Of a stretch of DNA of 64,000 nt, positions 11,183 to 23,100 are shown piece by piece. The stretch spans positions 62,001 to 126,000 of the forward strand of contig BDIU01000223.1 of assembly GCA_002118135.1 (NCBI GenBank), written 5' to 3'. Both the position numbers and the translations under genes were made by a program. The number at the start of each line of letters is the position of its first letter. Position 1 is the first letter of the stretch. This DNA comes from Trebouxia sp. TZW2008. Lineage: Eukaryota > Chlorophyta > Trebouxiophyceae > Trebouxiales > Trebouxiaceae. The notes below the pieces were generated by a model. That model was given only the letters and a program-made list of their open reading frames with translations, had not been told where the DNA came from and searched no databases.

Positions 11183-12388
11183 GTCACGGTGTTACTGTCT
11201 TCTGCATGTCAGCTTTAGGGCTATGGACAGTTGCTGCTGCATTTGATGCTGCATGAATGGTTGCTTATGTGCATGCTCTCCTGATCTTCCGCCATTTGGT
11301 ATCACTGCAATGGCATGTGCACATGGCATGACTGGGTTCAGTCTGGATTGTTGGACTGAAAGCTGTGCTTGCATGCAGGCACATCTGAGAAGGTTGCTTG
11401 CGGCGCTGTGGAACGAGAAGTCTGCATGCGGAATTGTGGAGTGTTCAGAACAGTGTGTGAGATGAGAAAGTTGCTGACATGGGGTCGGCAGCAACAATAT
11501 GCTGCATTGACCAAGCAAGGGCAGGTGGCAGAATTTGGCCTGCAGCATCTCACTGAAAATCTGCAGTGCAAACATACCAGCCAGTTGTTGATAGATGCTG
11601 TACTAGCATTGAACTTGGGGCCAAAACCTGCTTGCGGCATGTCTGTATGCTTCATTAGATAGGTTAAGCTTGAATAGCAGTAAATAGCTCAGTCCTGTCT
11701 AGTATCTAGGTATTGAGCGATGAGGGTGCGAGTGTTCTGTACTGTATACTTGTGATTAGCACGGTCTGCGCCCTTGGGCTTTCTGTTCTTTGCCTTTGAG
11801 CCTTGCTTGATCAGTGCTTGTAGCTTGTATCATAAGTTTGGTTTCTTCAGGCGTGTGCGTGCCATCAGCTCAAGACTTGGATTCACACTTGCATTGCTGC
11901 TAGGTTTGTGCTTCAACAGCAGGACAACAAGATGTAAAGCCGGATTCATTCCTACAAATACATTGGGTCATTGCTACATTGTGCATTCTATTCTACTCAA
12001 TGCAATCAAGTCTCCATGCCCTCACAACGTGCAAACTGCACATACAACCTTGTGCAAATGATGAAGATCTGCTTTGAAGGTTTGCCTGCGCTTGTCAATC
12101 ATGAATTGAAAAGGCTTTGTACAGGAAGCAGCACTGCTTCTAATCAAGTATAGACAGTGTCATGTCTGGTTCCGGGTCACAAACAACACATGACTTTACA
12201 CCTACCATCAAAGTGCACGTTACGAAGCTGACACATTCACACTGCTCCCTTCACATAGTTTCAGGCTGCCTACTTATCTCCAGGCTGGTGACTCATGCTG
12301 ATTGCTACTGCTCATACTCCCAGGTGCCTTCACATAACTTCAACAGCAACCTGATTCAAGAAATGTTGCACCCAAGCTATTCCAGGTG
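11183..12388. other. Convergent 3' intergenic region
   Basis: This lies between the stops of the desaturase (+) and the PEF gene (-). TGTAA occurs at 11933 (+), compatible with a long desaturase 3' UTR. TTACA at 12196 (TGTAA on minus) fits the PEF gene. No coding sequence was recognised. Confidence 0.4.
12196..12200 (-). terminator. Candidate TGTAA polyadenylation signal for the PEF gene
   Basis: TGTAA on the minus strand about 190 nt downstream of the PEF-gene stop at 12389. This is a positional argument only. Confidence 0.3.
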
Positions 12389-13595
12389 TCACATGACATT
12401 AGCTGAGGCATAGATCCACTGATTGAAGTTCAGAGATATCACCCCTTGCTTCTGCTGGTCAAAAGCCTCAAAAGTTGCTGAAGCGCTTTGCATGAACAAT
12501 GTCATTGCGATGTACTGCGCTATGCTCAGCCAACCAGTGCTTTCTAGGTCAAAGGTCTTGAACAAGGTTGAGAAGGCTGATTGGTCAAGCTGGAACCCTA
12601 CAGGCAGCAGACACGGCATCTGCCAAAATCTGATGTCATCTGATGTCACTAAAACATGTGACTCACATAGCTTAGGATGCTGCACAGCCAGCATGCTCAG
12701 ATGCTAAGTCCACAGCACAGTATGATTGGAAGTCGCAGGGCAAGTGATGCAGACACCTTTGACATAAGCATGCTTTTACGAAGCTGACAGCAAACTTTGA
12801 AGGCATCTGACAGTATGCCTTGCCCAACATTTTTGATGTGCAACACTTCCAATGAGGCAGGTTTTGAGAATGAGCGTCGACCATGCAATGTTGGCAAAGC
12901 TGATCACAGTATGCATCAGACACATCGTGGCAAACTCACCTGCATGTTGCAGAGCTTCCATGGCTTCAGCTTGCTGCAATTGTCCTGGGTGTGATTTTCC
13001 AAAGTATTGAAAGCTCTGCTGTATGTCTGTGAGGAAACTGTGCAGGCTGTAGAACTCATTGCAAGACAGGAAGCTTGAGTTGCCATGGTTGTGTATCCTG
13101 CACATACGTTGCGCAGACAGGTGAGCTCAGTGTAAATGGCCAACAACAGTGTGTTTGCAGGATTTGCTGCCAGAGAAGGGTGGGCTGGCAATAACACAAC
13201 GCACACTCGATGCAGCTGGCCGAGTTCAGTCGAGCTGTACTGCAGACATTTTGTGAGATGGCAGTGCACCTGATCATATGCGCAACGACAGCTTCGCTCA
13301 GGTGCAGATTGCTGCTGGCCAGCGCTGTCTGCAGCTCTGCGGAGTCGAGTTGACCGTTCTTGTCCAGATCAACGCTCTCAAACCACTGCATGACGCACAG
13401 CGTCTTTGGCTCACAAGTGTGGCAGCACTTGCCGTTTCAGTTCAACTGCAGTCCGTATCGGTATGTGCAGCAAGCTTGAGCTGATCTCGCACGTATATGC
13501 CGTGCTGAAAAAAGCGCCTTAGCATAGCCTGACGGCTTATGAATCACCTGCTGCAGGTGGTTTTCTGACATTTCGGCTGGATTGATGAGCTGCAT
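12389..13595 (-). CDS. Penta-EF-hand (ALG-2/PDCD6-like) calcium-binding protein
   Basis: Minus-strand exons 13595-13548, 13385-13270, 13097-12940 and 12597-12389 give 176 aa, in phase. The family usually binds Ca2+ through EF1, EF3 and sometimes EF5 and recruits ESCRT or COPII partners at membranes. EF1 is canonical (residues 22-33, DLDKNGQLDSAE, acidic positions 22, 24, 30 and 33, with Asn26), followed by the LQTAL and LHLSEAVVAHMIR helices as in PDCD6. EF2 is degenerate (IHNHGNSSFLSCNEF, no Asp at position 1). Later hands are recognisable in spacing (KTFDLESTGWLSIAQYI, EAFDQQKQGVISLNF) but poor in acidic ligands. The Gly/Pro-rich N-terminus of animal members is reduced to about 16 residues. 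Only EF1 seems a confident Ca2+ site, so the protein may be a divergent or peflin-like partner. Confidence 0.85.
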
Positions 13596-14154
13596 GGCGA
13601 TCGCGAGGTGCTGTGACTCGCAAATTATTGAAGCCAAGTTGGTGCAGCGTTGTCGTGAACTTCGAATTCCGTCAGGCGTTCCGAGGCAGAATGACCTGTC
13701 TTGCCGCCTTAAAGCAACGCCTTGAAAGAGTGCAGACCGGTCGGTACGGGTTTGATGACTGTAGCTGCTTGCAGGCAGCGCTTCGCTTTTTGCTTGGCGA
13801 TGCAGGACAACAAACTGAACGCGAGTCGGCCATCTGTCATCCGATGTGTCATTTCATGAATCATCTGGCGTTACATGCGTTGCACGCACTCGCGACAGAC
13901 TTGCGGACAGACTCGGAACAATCAAGTTTGCATACAGCGCTTCGGGCGCTGCGCCTGCTGCAGAACTGGGGCATTGCATGCAGCAAAACGAGCAGGATAT
14001 GTCCTTGTGCGATCAATGATCACCACATTGATCTCCGTATTCACGGCAGGGTGCTAAAGGTATGTGCCTGCATGTCGGCCAGTGTCGCGTATATGGCGCA
14101 GCTGGCGGCATGTCCAGGCATCAACAAACAAGATCGCTCAATACACCTGCGAAG
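13596..14154. other. Divergent 5' region, PEF gene / SbcD-SbcC fusion
   Basis: About 560 bp separate the two divergent start codons. An in-frame ATG at 14062 precedes the chosen start at 14155 of the fusion gene. No other gene was seen. Confidence 0.4.
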
Positions 14155-17100
14155 ATGTTGCTAGTTCGTCGGGCGTCATTACCCCGAGCACGGCTTTATG
14201 CGCAGTCAACACTGCGAAGTAAAGCTTTCGTCACGGCAGCAGCAACGTCTGCACTTGTCAAGGATCTGGCTCGAGCCGCAGACAGGCCCACCGGTCAGCC
14301 TTGGGACACCTTGGATCGATGGGTGATGTTTTCCGATTTGCACGTCAGCACCAGGACACTCAACACCTGCATCGACGTGCTACGCAAGATCAAGCAGGAG
14401 GCAGAAGCAAGACAAGCTGGGATCTTGTTCCTTGGTACATTCTCCAATGCAACCTTGGACGAACACCTCGCAGTCAGATCAGCGTCGAATCAATAAAGTC
14501 ATGCAGAATACAGACTGTCACACCAACAATGACCCTGTGTGCTTAGGCACAGCATTCTGAGCTCTCAGATTTTCAACATCAAGAGCGTGTTCATGCACTG
14601 CAGGGGACTTTTGGCATGCAAGGGGTGCACTGCCCGTGGAACCTCTGAATGCAATTCTGGAGGAGCTGAAGACTTGGCATCAGCCAACATTGATGCTGGT
14701 GGGCAATCATGATCAGGTTTCGGTTGGCGGTCTTGATCACGCACTGGAGCCCTTAGCTGCGGCTTGCTCAGCAATCCACGTCGTGGAGGAGCCAACACTG
14801 TACAGGTGGGCACTTACTGAGTGAGGGTGATCAGACTTGTAGCCAGCTGTTGCAGATGCTGGCTAGCTTACCAGCCTGTCAAGATACTGCCTCAGCATAC
14901 GCTCGACCTGCTTGCATGCATATTAAGTCTGCTGCGGATCAGTAGCTCAGCATTTCAAGGAACATGCATGCATTGGCTGTCTGAAAAGAGTAAAGCTTGC
15001 CCTGTGTGCATCAGTTCCGTAGCACTGGCTGAGCATGTTTGAGCAGCGTGAGTAAGAGGGCTAGAGCCTTCACCTTTTCACTGGCTAAATGGCTGGCTGA
15101 TGGGGTAACCTGCAGGGGCGCATTGTGGCTGCCCTACAGAAAAGACAAGTCACAGCTGACAGAAGCCATTGAAGCTGCTGGGCCAGTCAAAGCAGTCTTT
15201 GCACATGCAGATGTGGTAAGCTGCCACTGCTCTGTTTACTGCAGATGTCTGGCCATTGTGTGCACCATGTGAGCTTCTGGTGGCTTCATTCCAGCTGAGC
15301 ATTGTGCATCAGAAATGCAGCATGAGCTTGACTGAGTTATGCAAGATCAGGCAGCTCAGTGAATGGCCTCAATGCCATGTTGCACCTTACTGATGATGAT
15401 GCCTCTGATGCAAGCAGATGGCTTCTGTTCATGCAAGCATATTTGGCAGCTCACATGGGCTCTGTGACAAGCCCAATATTGTCTGACTGTGCAACCTGAT
15501 TGCGTCCCTGGTGCCATCAGTAAGCACTGCAGCTCACTTAGTAAGGCACCTGCTGCACCTGCTGCTGCTGCTGTTACTAAGAACTGCAGTAAGCTTAGTA
15601 TACAACCTGGGTTGTGCAGATGGGTGCCATGATGAATGAGTCCTTTCAAGCCAAAGAGGGTTTGCCGCCTGACCTGTTCCCAACCCATGTGCCCACCTAT
15701 ACAGGCCATTACCACAAACCTCACACTGTCGCCGGCACCCACATACGCTATGTGGGCTCCCCATACCAAGGTGACTGCACTTCTTGCTGCATTGACAACA
15801 CGACATGGCAAGGTTATCAGTACAAACAGCATTTGACATGAAGCACAAGTTTGACATGAAACACAGTGTCTGAAAGTACAGTGATGGCAAGAATTCTGTT
15901 TGATTTCTGTAGTATTGTCCCCACATCCATGGGCACCTCATTCAGGATCACACACCTTCAGTCAGAATGCCAGTCGCATGGTCCTTGTAACAAGAATATC
16001 CTTGTATTCAGCGTCCCTGGATCAAGCAATAGGTAGTAGGTTGTGCTCAAACACACTGTGGTGCAGTGTCAAGAGGGAAGGCAGGATAGCAGAAGCAGCT
16101 GCTAGTGCTAATGCATCTAAGCTGCAAGTTTTGCTTGAGCGCTCACTGCCAAACACATTGTCAGCCACAGCTGTTTGACACCAAGTACAGTGCCTGAAAC
16201 ACATTAAATACATTAAAGTCATTCTGGTGCAGTGTCAAGAGGGGAGGCAGGACAGCAAAAGCAGCTGCTGGTGCTGGATGGCAACTGGCAGATGATTGAG
16301 AGCATCCCACTGGACCTGGGGCCGCGCCATTTTGCCCTGACCAGCTCAGAACCTGCCCTGCCCAAGAACCTCCGCTCAGGGGACAAGTAAGCTCATTCTG
16401 TGTTGCAAGTGTCACTGTCTTTCATTGAACAGTGGGGAGCCTTACCAGGCAACGCATGCATTGTTGCTGCATATCAGTCTAGATACGTCATCCCATTAGA
16501 CCTGGAGCCGCGCCATTTGCCCTGATCGGCCTGGAACCTGCTCAAAAAGCTGCCCTCACAGGACACGTAAGCTCGTTGCATTGGCACCTCTTTTGGCTTC
16601 ATATACACCTCATATCAACTATGATCGACTAGACAGGAAAGTGAGTCTGTTCTGACTAATTTTCATTGACCATTGTTGCTGAATGTCCTGATTGTCTTGC
16701 ACAGTGTTCTAGCAAAGTCTCACAGGAACAACAACACTGCCTGTAGTCAGTAAGCGAACGACATGTGCAGAGTTGCGACACAATCCATGTTTCCAGATGG
16801 GACCAATCAATCATTCTCAGTTTTGCGTGCATGATTACTAGCTGCAGTATGAAGAGGTTTGTCAGCAGCTGTAGCTACTACAGTAGATCCTTGTCAGTCT
16901 CATGTGACACGTGCGACGAATTTTTGCAAACAGCGCTTGCTCAAGACAGATGGCCAAGAAACAATTTATATGTCTATAGTTGCATGCATGTGGCGCATAG
17001 TGAATCATTAGTACTATCACATGACAAATGTCACAAGGTGATTTGATTGGTGCTTGCAACATGTGATGCACCTGACACATGCGATGCATTTGCAGGATCA

Positions 17101-20100
17101 GGTGGACACTGCCAGAGCCTGATGGAGCTGACGAAGCTCAGAAGCTGACACAGCAGCTGCTTGACCAAGGTGAGAACTCAGAGTCCCAAGTGCCCAAGTT
17201 CGCTCAGTGCTCGAGTTTGCTTTCATTGGCTCGAGTGCATTCTGAAAATGCCAAAAGCGCAAACATAAGCCTTACCAGTTTACTGAAAGGCCTTGCCACA
17301 CCTGACAGCAGCTGTGACAAGTTGCAGTGCTGACTTAGATTGCTGCCGGTGGTGACCTAGGAAAGCAGGCTTCTTTGTCATTGGCTATGCGCTTTTGAGC
17401 CGGTGGGTAGCCTGACGGTGTCCTTTGCACAGGTGTCCAGGTTAAGTGGTGGTGCCCGCTGTGCGGACAGCGCCTCGCATTGCTGCTAGTGACAACCTTT
17501 AGGTTCAGTCTGTTGCTTTTTCAGCATCAGCTCATGTATCTGTGACATGACAACTCTCTTGTTGCACAGGTGTTGAGGTTGAAGTGGTGGTGCCAGCTGT
17601 TCAGACAGCCCCTCGCATTGCTGCTAGTGAGGACATTGGGGCAGTTGCCTTGCTACACAGCTATGCCACCACTGTAGGCATGTCCCAGCCCGCACTTGCA
17701 GCTGCCTTAGACTTGCTTAGGGTAAGTGCATAGGTTTGTCTTTGTCACGACTGATCTTGCTACCAGGGATAATGTCCTTACTGAGAAGTGCCACCGCAGT
17801 TGGAATGCACTGATTGGTGTCCAAAAGCATGTTCTGACAGTGTGAAACTTGTTATATCAACAAGAGGGTGTTCCTGTACATCCCTCATCACTTTTTTGAC
17901 ACCTGATACATCCAGCTTTTGCTGTGGCAATCATTTGGGCAGTAGCCTTGCTCCACAGCTTCGCCAGTGCTGTGTGCACAGCCTTTGCGGCTGCCCTGAT
18001 CCTGCTTCGGGTGAGTACAATCAATGGCCTGAGCTTACCAGCAAGTCACATCCCACATGCCACACAAAAGAGAGCTAGGCGCAAGGTTGACAGACGATGC
18101 AGGACCGGGAGTTTTCCTCTGTTCATTCCAATCACATACAGGATATGTTGACGGGAGCCAGCAGCATTCAGCAGACTTGTAATCACAAAAGCTGCAGGTT
18201 TCACTTGTCAAGCATGCTGATGCATACTCATGAGTGGTGCAAGTTGAGACAAAACGACCCTTGGTGCAGGACATTGAGGGGCAGGGCGCCCAGCTGAAGC
18301 ATGAGGCTGCAGTGGTGCAGTTTAACCAGCTGGACCTTGAAGGCTATGGTCCCTTCAGGTGTGACTCCTGCTCTTACCATTGCATTCCTCCCTGTGGCTC
18401 TTGCTTAGACATGGTGGTGCTACTGCTGCTGGTTGTGGTGCTGCTAGTGCTGTCTTGACATGTCAAGCGTGCTACAACATTGCCAGAAAGTGTATGGTGC
18501 GATGTGAACAGCTGGATTTGAAAGGCTATGGCCCCTTCAGGTGCACACAACACACACTCTGTTCGCTGTGCTGGTGTGTTTATGTGCTTGCTGGTGGTGG
18601 TGGTGGTGCTGCTGCTGCTGCTGCTGCTGCTTCTGTTTGTACATGTCATGCACGTTGCGACATCATGAACATGTTTGGAACACATCATTGTGAGTTGTGT
18701 GTGGGCAAACAGCCACTTTCAGAATGTTGCCTTCAACTGATGCCGTTTGCAAATGGCATCAACCAGCGCTTGCTGACTGGAAGTTGCAAAGGACCCTGAG
18801 ATAATCAGATGATGCTGAAATCAGGTTCAAAATGTTTTCTCCACACACTTATTTCTTCTGTGCAGGGAGCCATGCAGCTTCCCACTAGACAGCAGGGGCT
18901 TTTGCGTGGTGACAGGGCTAAATGAGGATGATGAGGGCGCTGAGAGCAATGGGGCAGGCAAAAGTGCCCTAGTGATGGCCCCTCTGTGGTGCCTCACCGG
19001 CAAGTCTGACGCCAGAACAGAGGTAACTCCATGCATAACAGAGCTTATGTTATCATGCACAGTCACCAGTGCTCTGTCAACAGCCACTCACACTACCTTG
19101 TCAACATCAGCATGCAAAACTGTGCTGGTCATGGCGCCCGTGTGGTGCCTCACTGGCAAGTCTGCAGAGGCAGTTGCATGCATTACAGAGCCCAGCAACA
19201 AGAAGCAAAAACACAACAGTAATGGCCCCTCTGTGGCACCTCACCAAGGCTAACGTCAGAACAGAGGTACAGTAAACCCTTCTTACAAGGACACTCAATG
19301 TAAGGGCAATCTTGATGTAAGGACAACGCCATAGGTGACCAACCACTGCATTCTGACTGCAGTGCTCCCTCTGAGTAAGGGCAATTCGATGTGATGACAC
19401 ATTTTTTGGTTACCAAAGCAGTTGTTACAAAGAGACATTACTGTAAATGCATGTGTTGCAGACTGTGTGACATTTCTAGACCAAATTGACGTACTGACTT
19501 TCCCAGACCAAAGTGATGTACTGACACTCATTTGACTCTGTTGCTGAGAAGTTTGATGCCAGACAGGACTCAGACATAATTGCTCAGTTGCATGTGTGCT
19601 CAGCGTATATCACACACATGCTTCTGTGTCATGCGCTCAATGCCTGATGGCATACACAATCGAAGCCTGCTGAACACTCAATGTCCATTTGCATTGCATT
19701 TTGGGTTGAGAAGCAGTGAGGTGCTGCATGGTGCTGCAAGTGCAGATATGTAATACAGGCTCATTGCGTGAAGCCATGACTTGTGTGCCAGAATTGCACA
19801 TATGCACTGAGAATCCATTGGCCTGCTTACATGGCATGTTTGATGAGTTTGTATCTGTTGAATGTGCTCAGCATTTGGTTGCTTTGCAGGGTGGGTCAGG
19901 GCGTGGGTTGACGAGCAGTGAGGTGTTGCATGACGCCTCCAAGCTGGCCAGAGTGTGCCTGCAAGGCCGTGTCAACGGGCAGCCCTTCCTCATTGAGCGC
20001 ACCATCAAAGCGTGAGCTATTTTCCACCCGTTTGATTCTGCATTGCAGATCTCTTGCATCCAATGGGCAGCCTGGCCTCAACAAGAACGCAATCAAGAGT

Positions 20101-23100
20101 GTATTCAAGCATGCATGGCATGCTGCACGACAGGAGCAGCCTTTCCAGTCAAAGCCCACCATCAAAGCATAAGGTCCCAGCCATGCTTAAGGTGCTGTAC
20201 AACAAGTTTATCGCATCTGAGCATAGCATTGTACCCTGTATGCTCAAGCTGCGCTAGGTATGCTGTGCTTTGTATCAGCCTGCTCGCGATTTGCTTTCTT
20301 TTGCAAACTTGACCCAGGCTTGTGATAAAGCCTTGTTCCTGAGCCTCAGGACTAAGGCTTGAGAGCGAGGTTTGTGACTAGGGCCTTACCCTGGTTGCAA
20401 TTGCAGGGGCAAGAAGAAGACCACTGCCAAGAAGACAGCCCTCAGGTTTGAGTATGCTGGCGAGGACCTCACCTGCTTGGAGCAGAGATTGACTCAGGCT
20501 GAGATTGACCGAGTGCTGGGCTGCGACCTGCTGGTCAGATCGGTTTTTCATGGGCAAGCCGACATCACAGCATTGTTGGAGGTGCGCTCTGCCCTGACAT
20601 TTGCTGGAAGATGCCGAGCGAGTTGCTAAAGGGCATCAAGGTTGCATTGCCTGATTGATGAATGCAGTTGTGCATGGGTGCTGACTAAAAATGGCCAGTG
20701 AACCAGCTTTAGTGCCCATTCAGTGGGACAGAGAGAAGCTGGACCCACAGCTGTGTGTGAGCAAAGGCGGATAAGCTGCAACAAAGTGGCAAGGTTCCTC
20801 TGCGCTCGTCAATCCCAATTTTCATGCGTCACCTGCTTGAGAGCAGTGGGTGACAGCTTTGAGACTGAGCTTGGTACCAGTGGCTCAAATAAGGAGTGTG
20901 GTGTGACTGCGTCCCTTGCTGCATGTATAGGCCGGAGATGATAAGTTCAAAGCTGAGTTGGGATGGGTGGTGGACCTTGAAATGTGGGACACTTGCAAGC
21001 AGCAGGCAGCACAGCAGCTCAAGGGGTATATGTCTCAACTGGACACTGTTTCAGGACAGCAACAGCTGCGCCAACTGGACCTTTCGCGCCTACAAAGTCA
21101 GGTAACATTTTGCCCAGGATGTCGCACATTCTGTGCAAATCAGGCATGCAGTGCCTTGCCAACAAGCTGAAACGCAACTCGGCGCAGATCCACAACATGC
21201 ATTCAAGCTGCTGAGCCATTGTGGACACTACCTTTGCATGACTGTGTTGCAAACAAGTTGCGTGAGTGCAGGTTCAAGGCGCACAGCAGCGTGTAGATCA
21301 CTGGCAAGCAAATAAGCTACAGCAAGAAACAGCACTTCAGTCTGCCTTCCACACAGTGCAAGAGCAGCTCAAGTCAGCAATCCAGCTGTGCACATCCAAG
21401 CTGTCACAGCTGCAGCAGTGGCTCAGCCATCCGCAAGCTTCTGAGCAACAAGACATCCTTTCTTGTCAGCTGCAAGAAGCTGAGCAGCAGCTGACCAGCT
21501 TGCGCCAAGCTGCTGAGGACAAAGAAGCTGAGGTGCGCCGTTTGAGTCAGCGACCAATCAGTGGTCTTGACACAAGTTTCCCGCCTTTCAATCCCGGCAC
21601 AGCAGGCGCAGCAGGCACAGCGCATCATCAGCTTCCAAGTTCAAGTGGGACCTTACAGCCTGCAGCCGGAAATGGACAGCGTTCTTTCCATACAGCTTCA
21701 AACCCAAATTCAAATTTGAATCCTTACAGAGGCAGTACAACAGGAGGTAGAAGAGCGGGAGCTAGAGCAAGCCTCCACTCTAGGGCAGCAAGTCAAACCC
21801 AAGGCACTCTGATGCACAGCGCGCAAAGCAGGCGAGGCGTCAGCCTGTGGCAGCCTGTCAGTGGTGCAAGCACCAGTGCTGCTGCAATGACACCACCAGC
21901 CCCAGCTGTGGCCATGCCCAGAAGGTGGGCAGTCTTGCCATTCTGCCGATTGATACTTGTGCACGTGTGTTCAACCCGTGTGGGTGCGATGCCTGCATTC
22001 TCATGACTGGAAGTTGTTGACATTGACCATGCTTACCAAAGTCAAAGTGAAAATTTGCTGCGTTCTGTGACACTAAGCTGTTGGACATGGTCACAGATTC
22101 ACCCCCAGCGTTTGCTATGCTCTTAATTAAGCTGCATCACAAGCGTCATGTTTTGCAAATTTGTATCGACCCTCTGGTGTTGCAGCGCTTGCTGAGTTGC
22201 GGAGCCATTCAAGCTATCTCAGCAAAACTGAGCTGACATGCATGAGGATGTAGTATGAGCACACTTTCAGCTTGTGTTTCACCCAAAGAATCGAGCATGA
22301 CACATGCTGTTACTTGCAGGCTGCCAATGCAAACTTCAAACGCAGAAGTGCAGGCTGCTGAAGCGGGACTGCAGCAGCTGCAGCAGCACCTGATGACTCA
22401 GCAAGCGGCGCTAGGAGGCAACAGGGCAACTGTCCAGGTACCTCTGTGGCTGCTGCATGCGACAGCTTGTGTGCCATGCTAGGCGCTTTGATCTGCAAGT
22501 GAGTTGTTTTGAAGGGGAGCTGACTCTGACTCCAGCTGTCAGCACTTTCAGGACATAAATCGTATGGTGGCTGCTATAGCAGCGTTTGCCGCATTGTGTA
22601 GTGACTGCAGAAAATCATGCAGCGTTTGAATCTGGTTTACAAACATGACCCAGTGCGCCCTTGTGTGGTCAGCATTTGCCACCTGTCAGCAGCTGACACT
22701 CTCTCAAGCCTAGACAATCCCCTTCATGATGACCCTTTCGAAATACTGCACATGGAGTCATCTGCATCTCCTTCCACTGCCTGTAGCGTTATCTAGAGGC
22801 TCTGGCTGATCTGCTGCAACCAGGTTGTGACTGTTTCATACAGGCTGCGCGGGACAGCTACCGTGAGTACATGAGCCTGGCTGAGCAGCATGCAGGCCAT
22901 CCTTCAGAAGCTGGCCCGAACCTGCTGTGCGACCGCTGCTTGCAGTCCATTGATGAACAGACCTTCAAAGCCAACGCTTGGCGGCTGGAGGTAGCTACAC
23001 AATCCTTTCTTCCTTCCCTTTCATCTTTGTCTTCTTGATCAGCGGCTTCTTCTTCAACATCGTCAGCATCAATCTCTCCCTCCTCACTACCTTCTGATGT

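Noticed and set aside
14062..14154. Upstream in-frame ATG giving a 31-aa longer fusion protein
   Set aside because: The downstream ATG at 14155 starts a cleaner organelle-targeting-like N-terminus. The longer form cannot be excluded without 5'-end data.
13613..14164. 183-aa plus-strand ORF upstream of the fusion gene
   Set aside because: It overlaps the divergent 5' region, lacks any recognisable motif and is out of frame with the fusion gene's first exon.
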